From positions 1 to 16,511 of the forward strand of contig CAZIPZ010000089.1 in the NCBI GenBank assembly GCA_964541075.1: a stretch of 16,511 bases of DNA, given 5' to 3'. Source of the stretch: CAZIPZ01 sp964541075. Its GTDB lineage: Bacteria; Acidobacteriota; Terriglobia; 20CM-2-55-15. A model generated the notes under the pieces. That model did not search any database. It had not been told where the DNA came from and saw only the letters and a list, made by a program, of their open reading frames with translations. The translations under genes were made by a program, and so were the position numbers. Shown here piece after piece: positions 6,856 through 13,395 of the stretch; the first letter of the stretch is position 1, and the number at the start of each line of letters is the position of its first letter.

Positions 6856-6879
6856 GGGTTTCCCATGCCAAAACCCTTG
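6853..6879. promoter_or_regulatory. Operator-like inverted repeat between divergent HNH and larE genes
   Basis: CAAGGGTTT (6853-6861) and AAACCCTTG (6871-6879) are a perfect 9-bp inverted repeat with a 9-nt centre. It sits between the -35 box of the HNH operon and the -10 box of larE and is upstream of both predicted transcription starts. It therefore should act as DNA, for example as a dimeric regulator's operator, rather than as an RNA hairpin. No regulator gene adjoins it. Confidence 0.5.
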
Positions 6880-6904
6880 TGCCTATTGGTTTTCATTGAT
6901 CTGT

Positions 6905-6910
6905 TACAAT
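6905..6910 (+). promoter_or_regulatory. Candidate -10 box of the larE-purD-purE-mtaB operon
   Basis: TACAAT (5 of 6 matches) ends 6 nt before the larE ATG at 6917, and no Shine-Dalgarno sequence lies between. Transcription starting 7 nt past the box would begin at the ATG itself, giving a leaderless message. No good -35 box is found 16-18 nt upstream. Confidence 0.45.
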
Positions 6911-6916
6911 GTTTGA

Positions 6917-7738
6917 ATGCTTCAAAAGGAAGTGCGTCTCAGAGAGATTCTCAGAGAAATGGATTCCTGTATCGTCGCATTCAGCGGCGGTGTGGACAGT
7001 TCCTATCTGATGCTGGTGGCTCATCAGGAACTGGGTCGCAGGGCGCTGGCGATTACCGCAGAGAGTCCGAGCTATCCTGGTCATCAACGAAAGACCGCTT
7101 TGGCGCTGGTCCAGGCATTCGGTTTCCATCATGAATTCATTCAGTCTCAGGAAATGACCGACGCCAACTACGTTCAGAATCCATCGAATCGTTGCTACTT
7201 CTGCAAGCATGAGTTGTATACGGTTTTGCAGGAGATTGCTCTCACGCGGGGTTTTCGCCATGTTCTGGATGGAAACAATCTCGATGATGTTGCGGACTAC
7301 CGCCCCGGCCGGGAGGCAGGTCGTGAACTTGAGATTCGCAGCCCTTTAATAGAGGCGGGCCTCCGCAAGCCGGAAATCCGGGATCTCTCGCGTCGCCAAG
7401 GCCTTGTGACGTGGAACCAGCCTTCTTCTGCCTGTTTATCCTCTCGAATTCCTTACGGCTCCCCTGTAACTGCTGAAAAGCTTCGGATGATTGATGAAGG
7501 CGAAGAAATCATGCGCTCGCTGGGTTTCAACCAATGCCGGGTTCGTCATCATGGAGACGTGGCACGTGTGGAAATCGCACGTGACGAAATGCATCGCGCA
7601 ATGACGTTGGCGATGTTCGGTCGTATTTCCAGCGAGCTCAGGAAAGTCGGATTCCAATTCGTCGCCATTGACGCCGACGGCTATCGCAGCGGCGGTCTCA
7701 ACGAAGTGTTCGTCCCAATTCAAGCTTCTTCCGAATGA
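6917..7738 (+). CDS. larE: LarE-type ATP-dependent sulfur transferase
   Basis: LarE adenylates and thiolates the carboxylates of pyridinium biscarboxylic acid mononucleotide while building the nickel-pincer cofactor (NPN) of lactate racemase and other LarA-type enzymes. The 273-residue protein has the PP-loop ATP site 'FSGGVDSSYL' (22-31), 'NRCYFCKHEL' (91-100), 'VLDGNNLDDVADYRPG', 'SPLIEAGLRKPEIRDLSR' and 'SSACLSSRIPYG' (170-181). C173 in the last motif corresponds to the sulfur-carrying cysteine of the Lactobacillus enzyme. The additional C93-x-x-C96 pair suggests the three-cysteine class of LarE, which can hold an iron-sulfur cluster and act catalytically; that point rests on memory of the family. 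larB, larC and larA are not in the window. Its stop overlaps the purD start by 4 nt, so it is translated with purine genes. Confidence 0.9.
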   Translation: MLQKEVRLREILREMDSCIVAFSGGVDSSYLMLVAHQELGRRALAITAESPSYPGHQRKTALALVQAFGFHHEFIQSQEMTDANYVQNPSNRCYFCKHELYTVLQEIALTRGFRHVLDGNNLDDVADYRPGREAGRELEIRSPLIEAGLRKPEIRDLSRRQGLVTWNQPSSACLSSRIPYGSPVTAEKLRMIDEGEEIMRSLGFNQCRVRHHGDVARVEIARDEMHRAMTLAMFGRISSELRKVGFQFVAIDADGYRSGGLNEVFVPIQASSE

Positions 7739-9000
7739 AAATATTGGTTATCGGCTCCGGCGGCCGTGAGCATGCCGTCGTGGATGCTCTAGCCGACAGT
7801 TCCGAGGTGCGACAAATCTATGCCGCTCCTGGAAACGGCGGAATAGCGGCTACCGCCGAACTCGCGCCCATTGCGGCCGACGATATTCCGGCGCTATTGA
7901 ACTTCGCGAGAGAGCGAAGCATCGATTTGACGTTCGTTGGACCGGAGGTTCCTTTAAGCAAGGGTGTGGTGGATGTTTTCCGTGAGCATGGTTTGAAGAT
8001 CGTCGGTCCCACGGCGGCTCTCGCCCAATTGGAGGCAAGCAAAAGCTTTGCGAAACAATTCTTAAAACGGAACAACATTCCCACTGCGGATTTTCGAGAG
8101 TGCACTACTCCTGCCGAAGCCTACCAAGTTTTGGATTGCGCTGAGTATCCCACCGTCATCAAAGCCGACGGCCTTGCCGCCGGAAAGGGCGTAACGATCG
8201 TCGAGAATCGCGAACAAGGCCGTGCGGTCATTTCGCAACTCATGGAGTCGAAGGCGCTGGGAGATGCAGGCTCCAAAATCGTGATTGAAAGCTTTATGCG
8301 TGGAGAGGAAGCGTCTTTTCATATATTCGCCGACGGAACTGCGTTTCAGAGCATGGTGATCTCTCAGGATCACAAACGCAGATTTGATAATGACGCCGGA
8401 CCGAACACCGGAGGAATGGGCGCGTATTCCATCGACACGATACTGACGGCGAGCGAACGGCAGGCTGTCATCAACAAGATTGTGCGGCCCACCTTAGCCG
8501 CGGCGAAGACCTACTCGGGAATCCTTTACGTCGGTCTGATGCTCACGTCGGAAGGGCCGAAGGTAGTCGAATACAATGCGCGTTTTGGAGATCCTGAAAC
8601 TCAAGTCATCCTGCCTCGCCTCAAGACAGACCTGCTCGATGTCCTTATCGCCATCGCCGAACATCGCCTGGATTCCCGAACACTCGAATGGCGCAAAGAG
8701 GTTGCGGCCACGGTGGTGCTCGTTGCACGCGGGTATCCGGGCAAGGTCGAGAGCGGTAAAGAGATTTTTGGTCTCGACCAGGCAAGCCGGATTCAAGGCG
8801 TCAAAGTCTTTCATGCGGGAACCCGTTCCGAGAACGGCAGGACCTATACGGCGGGCGGCCGCGTCTTGAATGTGACCGCGCTCGGAGCAACGCTGAGTGA
8901 GGCTCTCGAGCGGGCATACTTCGCGGCTGAGATGTTAGAATTCGAGGGTAAAGATTATCGACGAGATATTGGAAAGAAAGGACTCATCAAAGAAGGATGA
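7735..9000 (+). CDS. purD: Phosphoribosylamine--glycine ligase (GAR synthetase)
   Basis: PurD joins glycine to 5-phosphoribosylamine with ATP, the second step of purine synthesis. At 421 residues it has the usual length. The N-domain begins with the phosphate loop 'VIGSGGREHA' (5-14). The ATP-grasp domain shows 'SKSFAKQFLKRNNIPTADF' (102-120), the lysine/glycine loop 'VIKADGLAAGKGVTIV' (141-156), 'IESFMRGEEASFHIFADG' and the glycine-rich 'DNDAGPNTGGMGAYS' (218-232). The metal-binding 'VVEYNARFGDPETQ' (277-290) follows. The C-domain ends 'LEFEGKDYRRDIGKKGL'. All expected motifs are intact. Start and stop both lie in 4-nt overlaps, with larE upstream and purE downstream, so coupled translation is likely. 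Confidence 0.97.
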   Translation: MKILVIGSGGREHAVVDALADSSEVRQIYAAPGNGGIAATAELAPIAADDIPALLNFARERSIDLTFVGPEVPLSKGVVDVFREHGLKIVGPTAALAQLEASKSFAKQFLKRNNIPTADFRECTTPAEAYQVLDCAEYPTVIKADGLAAGKGVTIVENREQGRAVISQLMESKALGDAGSKIVIESFMRGEEASFHIFADGTAFQSMVISQDHKRRFDNDAGPNTGGMGAYSIDTILTASERQAVINKIVRPTLAAAKTYSGILYVGLMLTSEGPKVVEYNARFGDPETQVILPRLKTDLLDVLIAIAEHRLDSRTLEWRKEVAATVVLVARGYPGKVESGKEIFGLDQASRIQGVKVFHAGTRSENGRTYTAGGRVLNVTALGATLSEALERAYFAAEMLEFEGKDYRRDIGKKGLIKEG

Positions 9001-9494
9001 AACCTGTTGTTGGCATTATCATGGGAAGCGACTCTGATCTACCGGTCATGCTCGAGGCTGCAAAGATCCTGAAGCAATTTGAAATTCCGTATGAGCTTGG
9101 CGTCTACAGCGCTCATCGCTCGCCGCATCGCACCGCGGAATATGTTCGATCGGCGCGGGAGCGCGGACTGAAGGTCATCATCGCGGGCGCAGGAGCGTCT
9201 GCGCATCTGGCCGGCGTGACTGCAGCCGAGACCACATTGCCGGTGATTGGAATTCCGATCGATAGTTCTCCGCTGTTGGGCTTCGATTCGCTGCTGTCCA
9301 CTGTGCAAATGCCTCCAGGCGTACCAGTGGCCGCCATGGGTGTTGGGAAGTCCGGCGCGACCAATGCGGGCATCTTCGCCATTCAGATTTTGGCGCTCGC
9401 CGATGGCGACCTCATGAATCGCCTGATCGAGTACAAAGCGCAGCTCGAGAAAGGCGTCGCGGAAAAGAATCACAAGATTCAAGAGCAGGCGTGA
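8997..9494 (+). CDS. purE: N5-carboxyaminoimidazole ribonucleotide mutase
   Basis: PurE class I moves the carboxylate of N5-CAIR to give CAIR in purine synthesis. The 165-residue protein has 'IIMGSDSDLPVM' (7-18), the catalytic 'YSAHRSPHRT' (37-46, H40), 'IIAGAGASAHLAGVTAAETTLPVIGIP' split by the active-site 'GASAHL', and 'LLSTVQMPPGVPVAAMGVG', which follows the class I pattern. Class I enzymes need PurK to make N5-CAIR; purK is not in the window and should lie elsewhere. LarB, a partner of LarE, is a PurE relative, but it has an extra N-terminal domain (about 250 residues in all). This short protein beside purD is PurE. The stop is shared with the GTG start of mtaB in a 4-nt overlap. Confidence 0.96.
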   Translation: MKPVVGIIMGSDSDLPVMLEAAKILKQFEIPYELGVYSAHRSPHRTAEYVRSARERGLKVIIAGAGASAHLAGVTAAETTLPVIGIPIDSSPLLGFDSLLSTVQMPPGVPVAAMGVGKSGATNAGIFAIQILALADGDLMNRLIEYKAQLEKGVAEKNHKIQEQA

Positions 9495-10786
9495 AAGAAA
9501 GAACTTTCTTCATTCATAACTTCGGTTGCCGGGCATCCCAATCCGAAGGTGCTTCAATTGTTGAAGAGCTCTCCACCCGCAGCGTTCCGGAGGCGGACTC
9601 CGCATTTTCGGCCGACGTCGTGATCGTGAACTCCTGCACCGTTACTGAAGAAGCTGATCGTGAACTGCGCCAGATGGTGCGACGAATCGCGTCTCGAAAT
9701 CCCACCGCGCAGATCATCGTCACTGGCTGTTATGCGCAAAGAGCCCCTGAAGAATTGGCGGATCTTCCGCGCGTTCGATATGTCGTTGGGAATTCCCACA
9801 AGCATCTTGTGGGCTCGCTTGCGCACGAGCTTATCGATACCGAGGATCCCAGTTCCGGCCGTGCGGAGATTTATTGCAGCAGCATCTTTCTTGAAAAGGA
9901 ATTGAAGCCTGCGTCACACGTGGGTTCAGGAGGACGCACACGGGCGGTGGTGAAGATTCAGGACGGATGTGATGCAAACTGCTCCTTTTGCATCATTCCT
10001 ACAGTTCGCGGACGAAGCAGAAGCATCGATCCCGATGCAGTTCTGAACGAGGTCCAGGATCTAGTTTCCCGGGAGTACAAGGAAATCGTTTTCTCAGGCA
10101 TTCATTTAGGCGTATACGGTCGCGACCTCCCTCACCGAACGAACCTCCGCAGCCTGCTCCTAAGAGTGCTGGAAACGACCTCGCTTCAACGCGTCCGGCT
10201 CAGCTCCGTCGAACCGGTTGAAGTAACCCCTGAAATCATCGACCTCGTCGCAACGCAGCGGCGAATGGCGCGGCATTTTCACATTCCGCTGCAGAGCGGG
10301 TCCAGCCGAATTTTGCGCGCAATGAGAAGACCGTACACCCCGGCGTATTATTCGGCTCTGCTTTCGAGCATTCGAATGCGGATTCCGGACGCCGCTATTG
10401 GCGCCGATATTATGGTGGGTTTTCCGGGCGAGTCCGACGACGAATTTTCCGAGACATACCATCTGATCGAGAACTCACCGATGACTTATGGCCACGTCTT
10501 TCCCTACTCCGTACGCCCAGGCACAGTTGCAGCTGGTCTGCCGAATCAGACCCCGGACCATGTATCGCGATTTCGCGCCAAAGCTCTCAGGCAACTGGTT
10601 TCCGCAAAGAACGAAAGCTTCCGTCGCGCTTTGATCGGGTCAGACCTGGAAGCGCTGGTTCTGGAAAATGGAACCGCGATCAGCAGCAATTTCTTAAAGG
10701 TCTCCATCCCTCCCGCCTATCCGGAAAACGAGTGGATTCAAGTTCGTGTGACCGGCGTAACACCCGACGGCCTTCAAGCATCCTGA
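9491..10786 (+). CDS. mtaB: tRNA (N6-threonylcarbamoyladenosine(37)-C2)-methylthiotransferase MtaB
   Basis: MtaB is a radical-SAM enzyme that turns t6A37 into ms2t6A in ANN-decoding tRNAs. The GTG start at 9491 overlaps the purE stop and gives 431 residues. The N-terminal UPF0004 domain has its three cluster cysteines C13 ('NFGCRASQSE'), C49 ('VNSCTVTEEA') and C80 ('VTGCYAQRAPEE'). The radical-SAM core has 'VKIQDGCDANCSFCIIP' with C160, C164 and C167 (CxxxCxxC). 'EIVFSGIHLGVYGRDL', 'RVRLSSVEP', 'FHIPLQSGSSRILRAM' and 'IGADIMVGFPGESDDEF' are hallmark segments; the 'GCRxSQSE' beginning favours MtaB over MiaB and RimO. The C-terminus is a short TRAM-like part ending 'WIQVRVTGVTPDGLQAS'. It closes the larE operon; I see no good hairpin in the following 170 nt. 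Confidence 0.93.
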   Translation: MKERTFFIHNFGCRASQSEGASIVEELSTRSVPEADSAFSADVVIVNSCTVTEEADRELRQMVRRIASRNPTAQIIVTGCYAQRAPEELADLPRVRYVVGNSHKHLVGSLAHELIDTEDPSSGRAEIYCSSIFLEKELKPASHVGSGGRTRAVVKIQDGCDANCSFCIIPTVRGRSRSIDPDAVLNEVQDLVSREYKEIVFSGIHLGVYGRDLPHRTNLRSLLLRVLETTSLQRVRLSSVEPVEVTPEIIDLVATQRRMARHFHIPLQSGSSRILRAMRRPYTPAYYSALLSSIRMRIPDAAIGADIMVGFPGESDDEFSETYHLIENSPMTYGHVFPYSVRPGTVAAGLPNQTPDHVSRFRAKALRQLVSAKNESFRRALIGSDLEALVLENGTAISSNFLKVSIPPAYPENEWIQVRVTGVTPDGLQAS

Positions 10787-10878
10787 GGCGTTTAACTTAA
10801 ACCGTTCTCGCCGTTAATCGTAGAGCCTTTCACTCCACTCTTAGGCCTGAATTAGGAATTTCAATAAATATTCGCCCC

Positions 10879-10894
10879 TGGCAAATACCTTGTG
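10879..10894 (+). promoter_or_regulatory. Sigma-54-like element upstream of the NHL-protein gene
   Basis: TGGCAAATACCTTGTG matches the -24/-12 layout TGGCAC-N5-TTGCW, with GG and the second block at the correct spacing, but has GT where GC is expected at -12. Transcription would start near 10905 and leave a leader of about 50 nt before the ATG at 10956. No sigma-54 activator gene is in the window. The rest of the 169-nt gap after mtaB holds a small palindrome, GTTTAA-C-TTAAAC (10790-10802), and nothing else I recognise. Confidence 0.25.
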
Positions 10895-10955
10895 TTTTAA
10901 TTACGCCATCTCTAGTTCGGAATTCTCAATATCCGTTTCGCAAAAGGGGTGTGCC

Positions 10956-12116
10956 ATGCGTTTGGTGAGATATGTTCTTTGCTTTTTGGTATTGGCCGGT
11001 CTGGCGATCTTAGTGATATCGCCTTCGGCAAAATTGATGGTGGCCCAGGGCGCCCAGGACAAAGGTGGCGCGGAAGTCACTGGTCCATATGACTACGTTC
11101 CGAATTGGCCGGACGACAGCTTTTTCGAAAAAGGCTGGACTTGGGGTTCGACCCCGGCGATTTTCGCACAGTCTCCTGACCGCGTGTTCGTGTATATGCG
11201 GGGTGAATTGCCAAGCCTAAAGGCCCCAATCAACAACCTGCGCGCCTCCCATCTGGATCTGATCTCTGCTGTCCTCGACCAGTCGAAACAGAAGCCTCGG
11301 ATGCAGCATATGGTTATGGTTTTCAATAAGGCCGGCAAACTCGTCGAGTCATGGGAGGAGCAGAACAAGGAATTAGTAAACGCTCACAGTGTTGCAATCA
11401 GTCCTTACGATCCTGATAAGCATGTATGGCTCGTGGACTACATTGGTCATCAGATTCTCAAATTTACAAATGACGGCAAGAAATTGGTCATGCGCCTCGG
11501 AGAAAAAGGTGTGGCAGGCACGGACAAGAATCACTTCGGGCGCCCTGCGGGCATTGCTTTTTTGCCGAATGGCGACTTCTTTATCACGGATGGCTACGAC
11601 AACACGCGCGTGGTCCGTTTCTCAAAGGACGGAAAATATTTGTATGAATTCGGCAAGCCTGGAAAAGGCGAAAATCCTGGCCCAAACGAGTTCAATACCG
11701 TGCACAGCATGGTCATCGATGCCAAGCACCGCCTATATGTGAGCGATCGGAACAACTCTCGTGTGCAGGTCTTTGATGAGCAAGGTAAGTTCATCGAGAT
11801 GTGGAAGGACATTCCGCTGCCGTACTTCCTTTATATGGACAAGAACCAGAACATCTGGATCGGCGACGGCACTGTCCACAAGATCCTGAAGTATGACCTT
11901 AACGGAAAACTTCTGTATCACTGGGGAACGTTCGGCCGGAGACCCGGCGAGCTGTGGGGCCCGCACGCCATCAGCGTGGATAACGAAGGCAGCCTGTACA
12001 TTGCCAATGCCCAGGGCAACAACCCTGCGAAGTACACACCGAAGAAGGGTGCAGACCCATCCAAGTTGATCCCGGCGCCGTTCGTGCTGCCGATGTCGAC
12101 TTCCGGCGGCCAATAA
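10956..12116 (+). CDS. Exported NHL-repeat beta-propeller protein of unknown function
   Basis: ATG 10956 has a good ribosome site, AAGGGG 6 nt upstream, and opens a 386-residue protein. The frame extends up to 10890, but that part reads like non-coding sequence and would mask the signal peptide. Residues 1-32 look like a signal peptide or N-terminal anchor: 'RLVRYVLCF', a hydrophobic core, then 'MVAQGAQ'. The remainder has NHL-type blades: 'HSVAISPYDPDKHVWLVDYIG' in two parts around 144-164, 'PAGIAFLPNGDFFITDGYD' (197-215), 'HSMVIDAKHRLYVSDRNNSR' (250-269), 'LYMDKNQNIWIGDG' (292-305) and 'HAISVDNEGSLYIANAQG' (337-354). Similar proteins in Acidobacteriota are often labelled peptidyl-alpha-hydroxyglycine amidating lyase-like, from shared NHL folds; I see no basis to claim that activity. 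A single-gene unit followed by a strong terminator. Confidence 0.82.
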   Translation: MRLVRYVLCFLVLAGLAILVISPSAKLMVAQGAQDKGGAEVTGPYDYVPNWPDDSFFEKGWTWGSTPAIFAQSPDRVFVYMRGELPSLKAPINNLRASHLDLISAVLDQSKQKPRMQHMVMVFNKAGKLVESWEEQNKELVNAHSVAISPYDPDKHVWLVDYIGHQILKFTNDGKKLVMRLGEKGVAGTDKNHFGRPAGIAFLPNGDFFITDGYDNTRVVRFSKDGKYLYEFGKPGKGENPGPNEFNTVHSMVIDAKHRLYVSDRNNSRVQVFDEQGKFIEMWKDIPLPYFLYMDKNQNIWIGDGTVHKILKYDLNGKLLYHWGTFGRRPGELWGPHAISVDNEGSLYIANAQGNNPAKYTPKKGADPSKLIPAPFVLPMSTSGGQ

Positions 12117-12151
12117 AGTAAGAAAGAAGGACAACGGGAAAAAATGGAGCC

Positions 12152-12206
12152 AAAGGGGGACGGTGAGCAATTTAGGACTTCAGAAATTGCTCCGTCCCCC
12201 CTTTTT
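12152..12206. terminator. Bidirectional terminator with GAGCAATTT palindrome
   Basis: GAGCAATTT (12165-12173) pairs with AAATTGCTC (12184-12192) around a 10-nt loop. After a 2-nt bulge the stem continues with GGGGGACG (12155-12162) against CGTCCCCC (12193-12200), then A-runs against T-runs. The plus strand ends in TTTTT (12202-12206); on the minus strand an AAAGG/CTCCATTTTTTCCC stretch follows. It lies between convergent genes, the NHL protein and acpS, and could stop both. The core recurs at 16472-16511. Confidence 0.8.
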
Positions 12207-12216
12207 CCTTTCCTTT

Positions 12217-12597
12217 TTACTCGGATTCCAGAATGACGACGGCGCAGGAAACCAATTGGTCATGAGTGAGCGAAACGAAGAATCTGGTCGCTCCCATCGA
12301 CGTGGCCTGTGCGAGCGCTTGCCCATGTAGCAGCAGTTCTGGTTTTCCTGAAGTCTGCCTTTCGACCTCGATATCCTTCCACTTCACTCCACCCGACCAA
12401 CCCGTCCCAAGGGCCTTGAACGCAGCCTCTTTCGCCGCAAAACGAGCGGCAAAATGGATTCCCGGATGGACGCATCCTTTGCAATACTCCATCTCGCGTT
12501 CAGTATAAATACGGGTGAGAAAACGGTCGCCGAACCGTTCAATCGATTCGCGAATACGATCGTTCTGAATGACGTCAATTCCAATACCTGCGATCAT
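12217..12597 (-). CDS. acpS: Holo-[acyl-carrier-protein] synthase
   Basis: AcpS moves the 4'-phosphopantetheine arm of coenzyme A to a serine of acyl carrier protein, activating fatty-acid synthesis. From ATG 12597 the product has 126 residues, the usual size of a homotrimeric AcpS. It has 'IAGIGIDVIQNDRI' (2-15, metal ligand D8), 'FLTRIYTEREMEYC' (27-39) and 'FAARFAAKEAAFKALG' (49-64, metal ligand E57), then 'VKWKDIEVER' and 'FVSLTHDQLVSCAVVIL'. An in-frame ATG at 12648 would add 17 residues with no family counterpart; neither start has a convincing ribosome site, so the start is less certain than the identity. It is divergent from pgeF and convergent with the NHL gene. The frequent neighbour pdxJ is absent. 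Confidence 0.93.
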   Translation of the reverse strand: MIAGIGIDVIQNDRIRESIERFGDRFLTRIYTEREMEYCKGCVHPGIHFAARFAAKEAAFKALGTGWSGGVKWKDIEVERQTSGKPELLLHGQALAQATSMGATRFFVSLTHDQLVSCAVVILESE

Positions 12598-12669
12598 AAA
12601 GAAGGCGCCGGGTTGGCGGATGCTTCCAAGAAGGAAACTGATGGCCATCTCTCGCCGAACACGTTTTAG

Positions 12670-13395
12670 ATGTTACAGGCAAAACGAATATCACAAGTAA
12701 CTTTCCTACAGTCCGAGGCGCTCCAAGGTATTCCTGGCATTGTTCATGGGTTCTCGACACGGCGCCCGGAAGACAGTGAATTCACGCTGGGACAGCATCC
12801 TTCTAATTGGGAGCAATTTGCATGGGCGGTCGGCGCGTCGGGTTGGCCGATTGTGCAATTGAAACAGATTCATTCGAACGTTGTCACAGACATCGTCGAA
12901 CCGCCCGCCTCGACCGAGATCATTGAAGGCGACGCTTCTGTGACGTCTCTGAACCGCGTGTTGCTGGGAATCCAGACTGCCGACTGCGTGCCTGTACTGA
13001 TTGCCGCGAGCCGGGGTGAAGCGGTAGCTGCGATCCATGCTGGATGGAGAGGAACAGCCGCACGCATTTCGACGTCTGTTGTCCGACGGTTAGCGGGGCG
13101 ACTTCGCGTCGAGCCAGGCAGTCTTACCGCCGTCATCGGTCCGCATATAGGTGTTTGCTGTTATGAGGTCGGAGACGATGTTGTCCGAGCTGTCAACGAC
13201 CCCAGGGTCTTCAAAGGAATGCACCTAGACCTTGGAGAAGCGAATCGGCTGCAGCTTATAGCCGGCGGAATGTCACCCGACCGCATCCTCACATCCTCGC
13301 TCTGCACTAAGTGCCGGAGCGATCTTTTTTTCTCGTACCGGCGCGACGGCGAAAGGACCGGCCGAATGCTTGCAGTCATCGGCATAGCTCAGTGA
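12670..13395 (+). CDS. pgeF: Peptidoglycan editing factor PgeF (YfiH/laccase-domain family)
   Basis: PgeF (old label: polyphenol oxidase or YfiH) removes wrongly added L-serine from peptidoglycan precursors in the cytoplasm; relatives act on purine nucleosides. The 241-residue protein has the metal-site motifs in order: 'LKQIHSNVV' (64-72, H68), 'EGDASV', 'QTADCVPVLIA' (102-112, C106), 'AAIHAGWRGTA' (120-130, H123), 'AVIGPHIGVCCYEVG' (154-168) and the end 'SYRRDGERTGRMLAVI'. The zinc-binding H-C-H set is complete. No Shine-Dalgarno sequence is evident before ATG 12670. The last codons overlap the GTG start of the pseudouridine synthase by 4 nt; in enterobacteria yfiH also follows a pseudouridine-synthase gene (rluD), so the pairing recurs with a different synthase. 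Confidence 0.92.
   Translation: MLQAKRISQVTFLQSEALQGIPGIVHGFSTRRPEDSEFTLGQHPSNWEQFAWAVGASGWPIVQLKQIHSNVVTDIVEPPASTEIIEGDASVTSLNRVLLGIQTADCVPVLIAASRGEAVAAIHAGWRGTAARISTSVVRRLAGRLRVEPGSLTAVIGPHIGVCCYEVGDDVVRAVNDPRVFKGMHLDLGEANRLQLIAGGMSPDRILTSSLCTKCRSDLFFSYRRDGERTGRMLAVIGIAQ

Noticed and set aside
6905..6914. TACAATGT upstream of larE as a BlaI-type operator
   Set aside because: BlaI sites are dyads of the form TACA-N2-TGTA; here the second half is missing, and the hexamer is better explained as a -10 box.
8997..9494. PurE-like protein downstream of larE could be LarB, the LarE partner
   Set aside because: LarB has a further N-terminal domain (about 250 residues). This one is 165 residues, has typical PurE motifs (GSDSD, SAHRSP) and is coupled to purD.
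10890..10955. Upstream ATG for the NHL protein
   Set aside because: It would bury the signal peptide behind 22 polar residues; ATG 10956 has AAGGGG 6 nt upstream.
12598..12648. Upstream ATG for acpS
   Set aside because: The 17 added residues have no counterpart in AcpS, whose conserved GIGID motif normally follows the start directly; kept only as a start-site uncertainty.
13311..13391. Upstream ATG for the pseudouridine synthase
   Set aside because: It would overlap pgeF by 85 nt and put non-conserved sequence before the S4 domain; the GTG at 13392 overlaps the pgeF stop by 4 nt and starts at the S4 domain.
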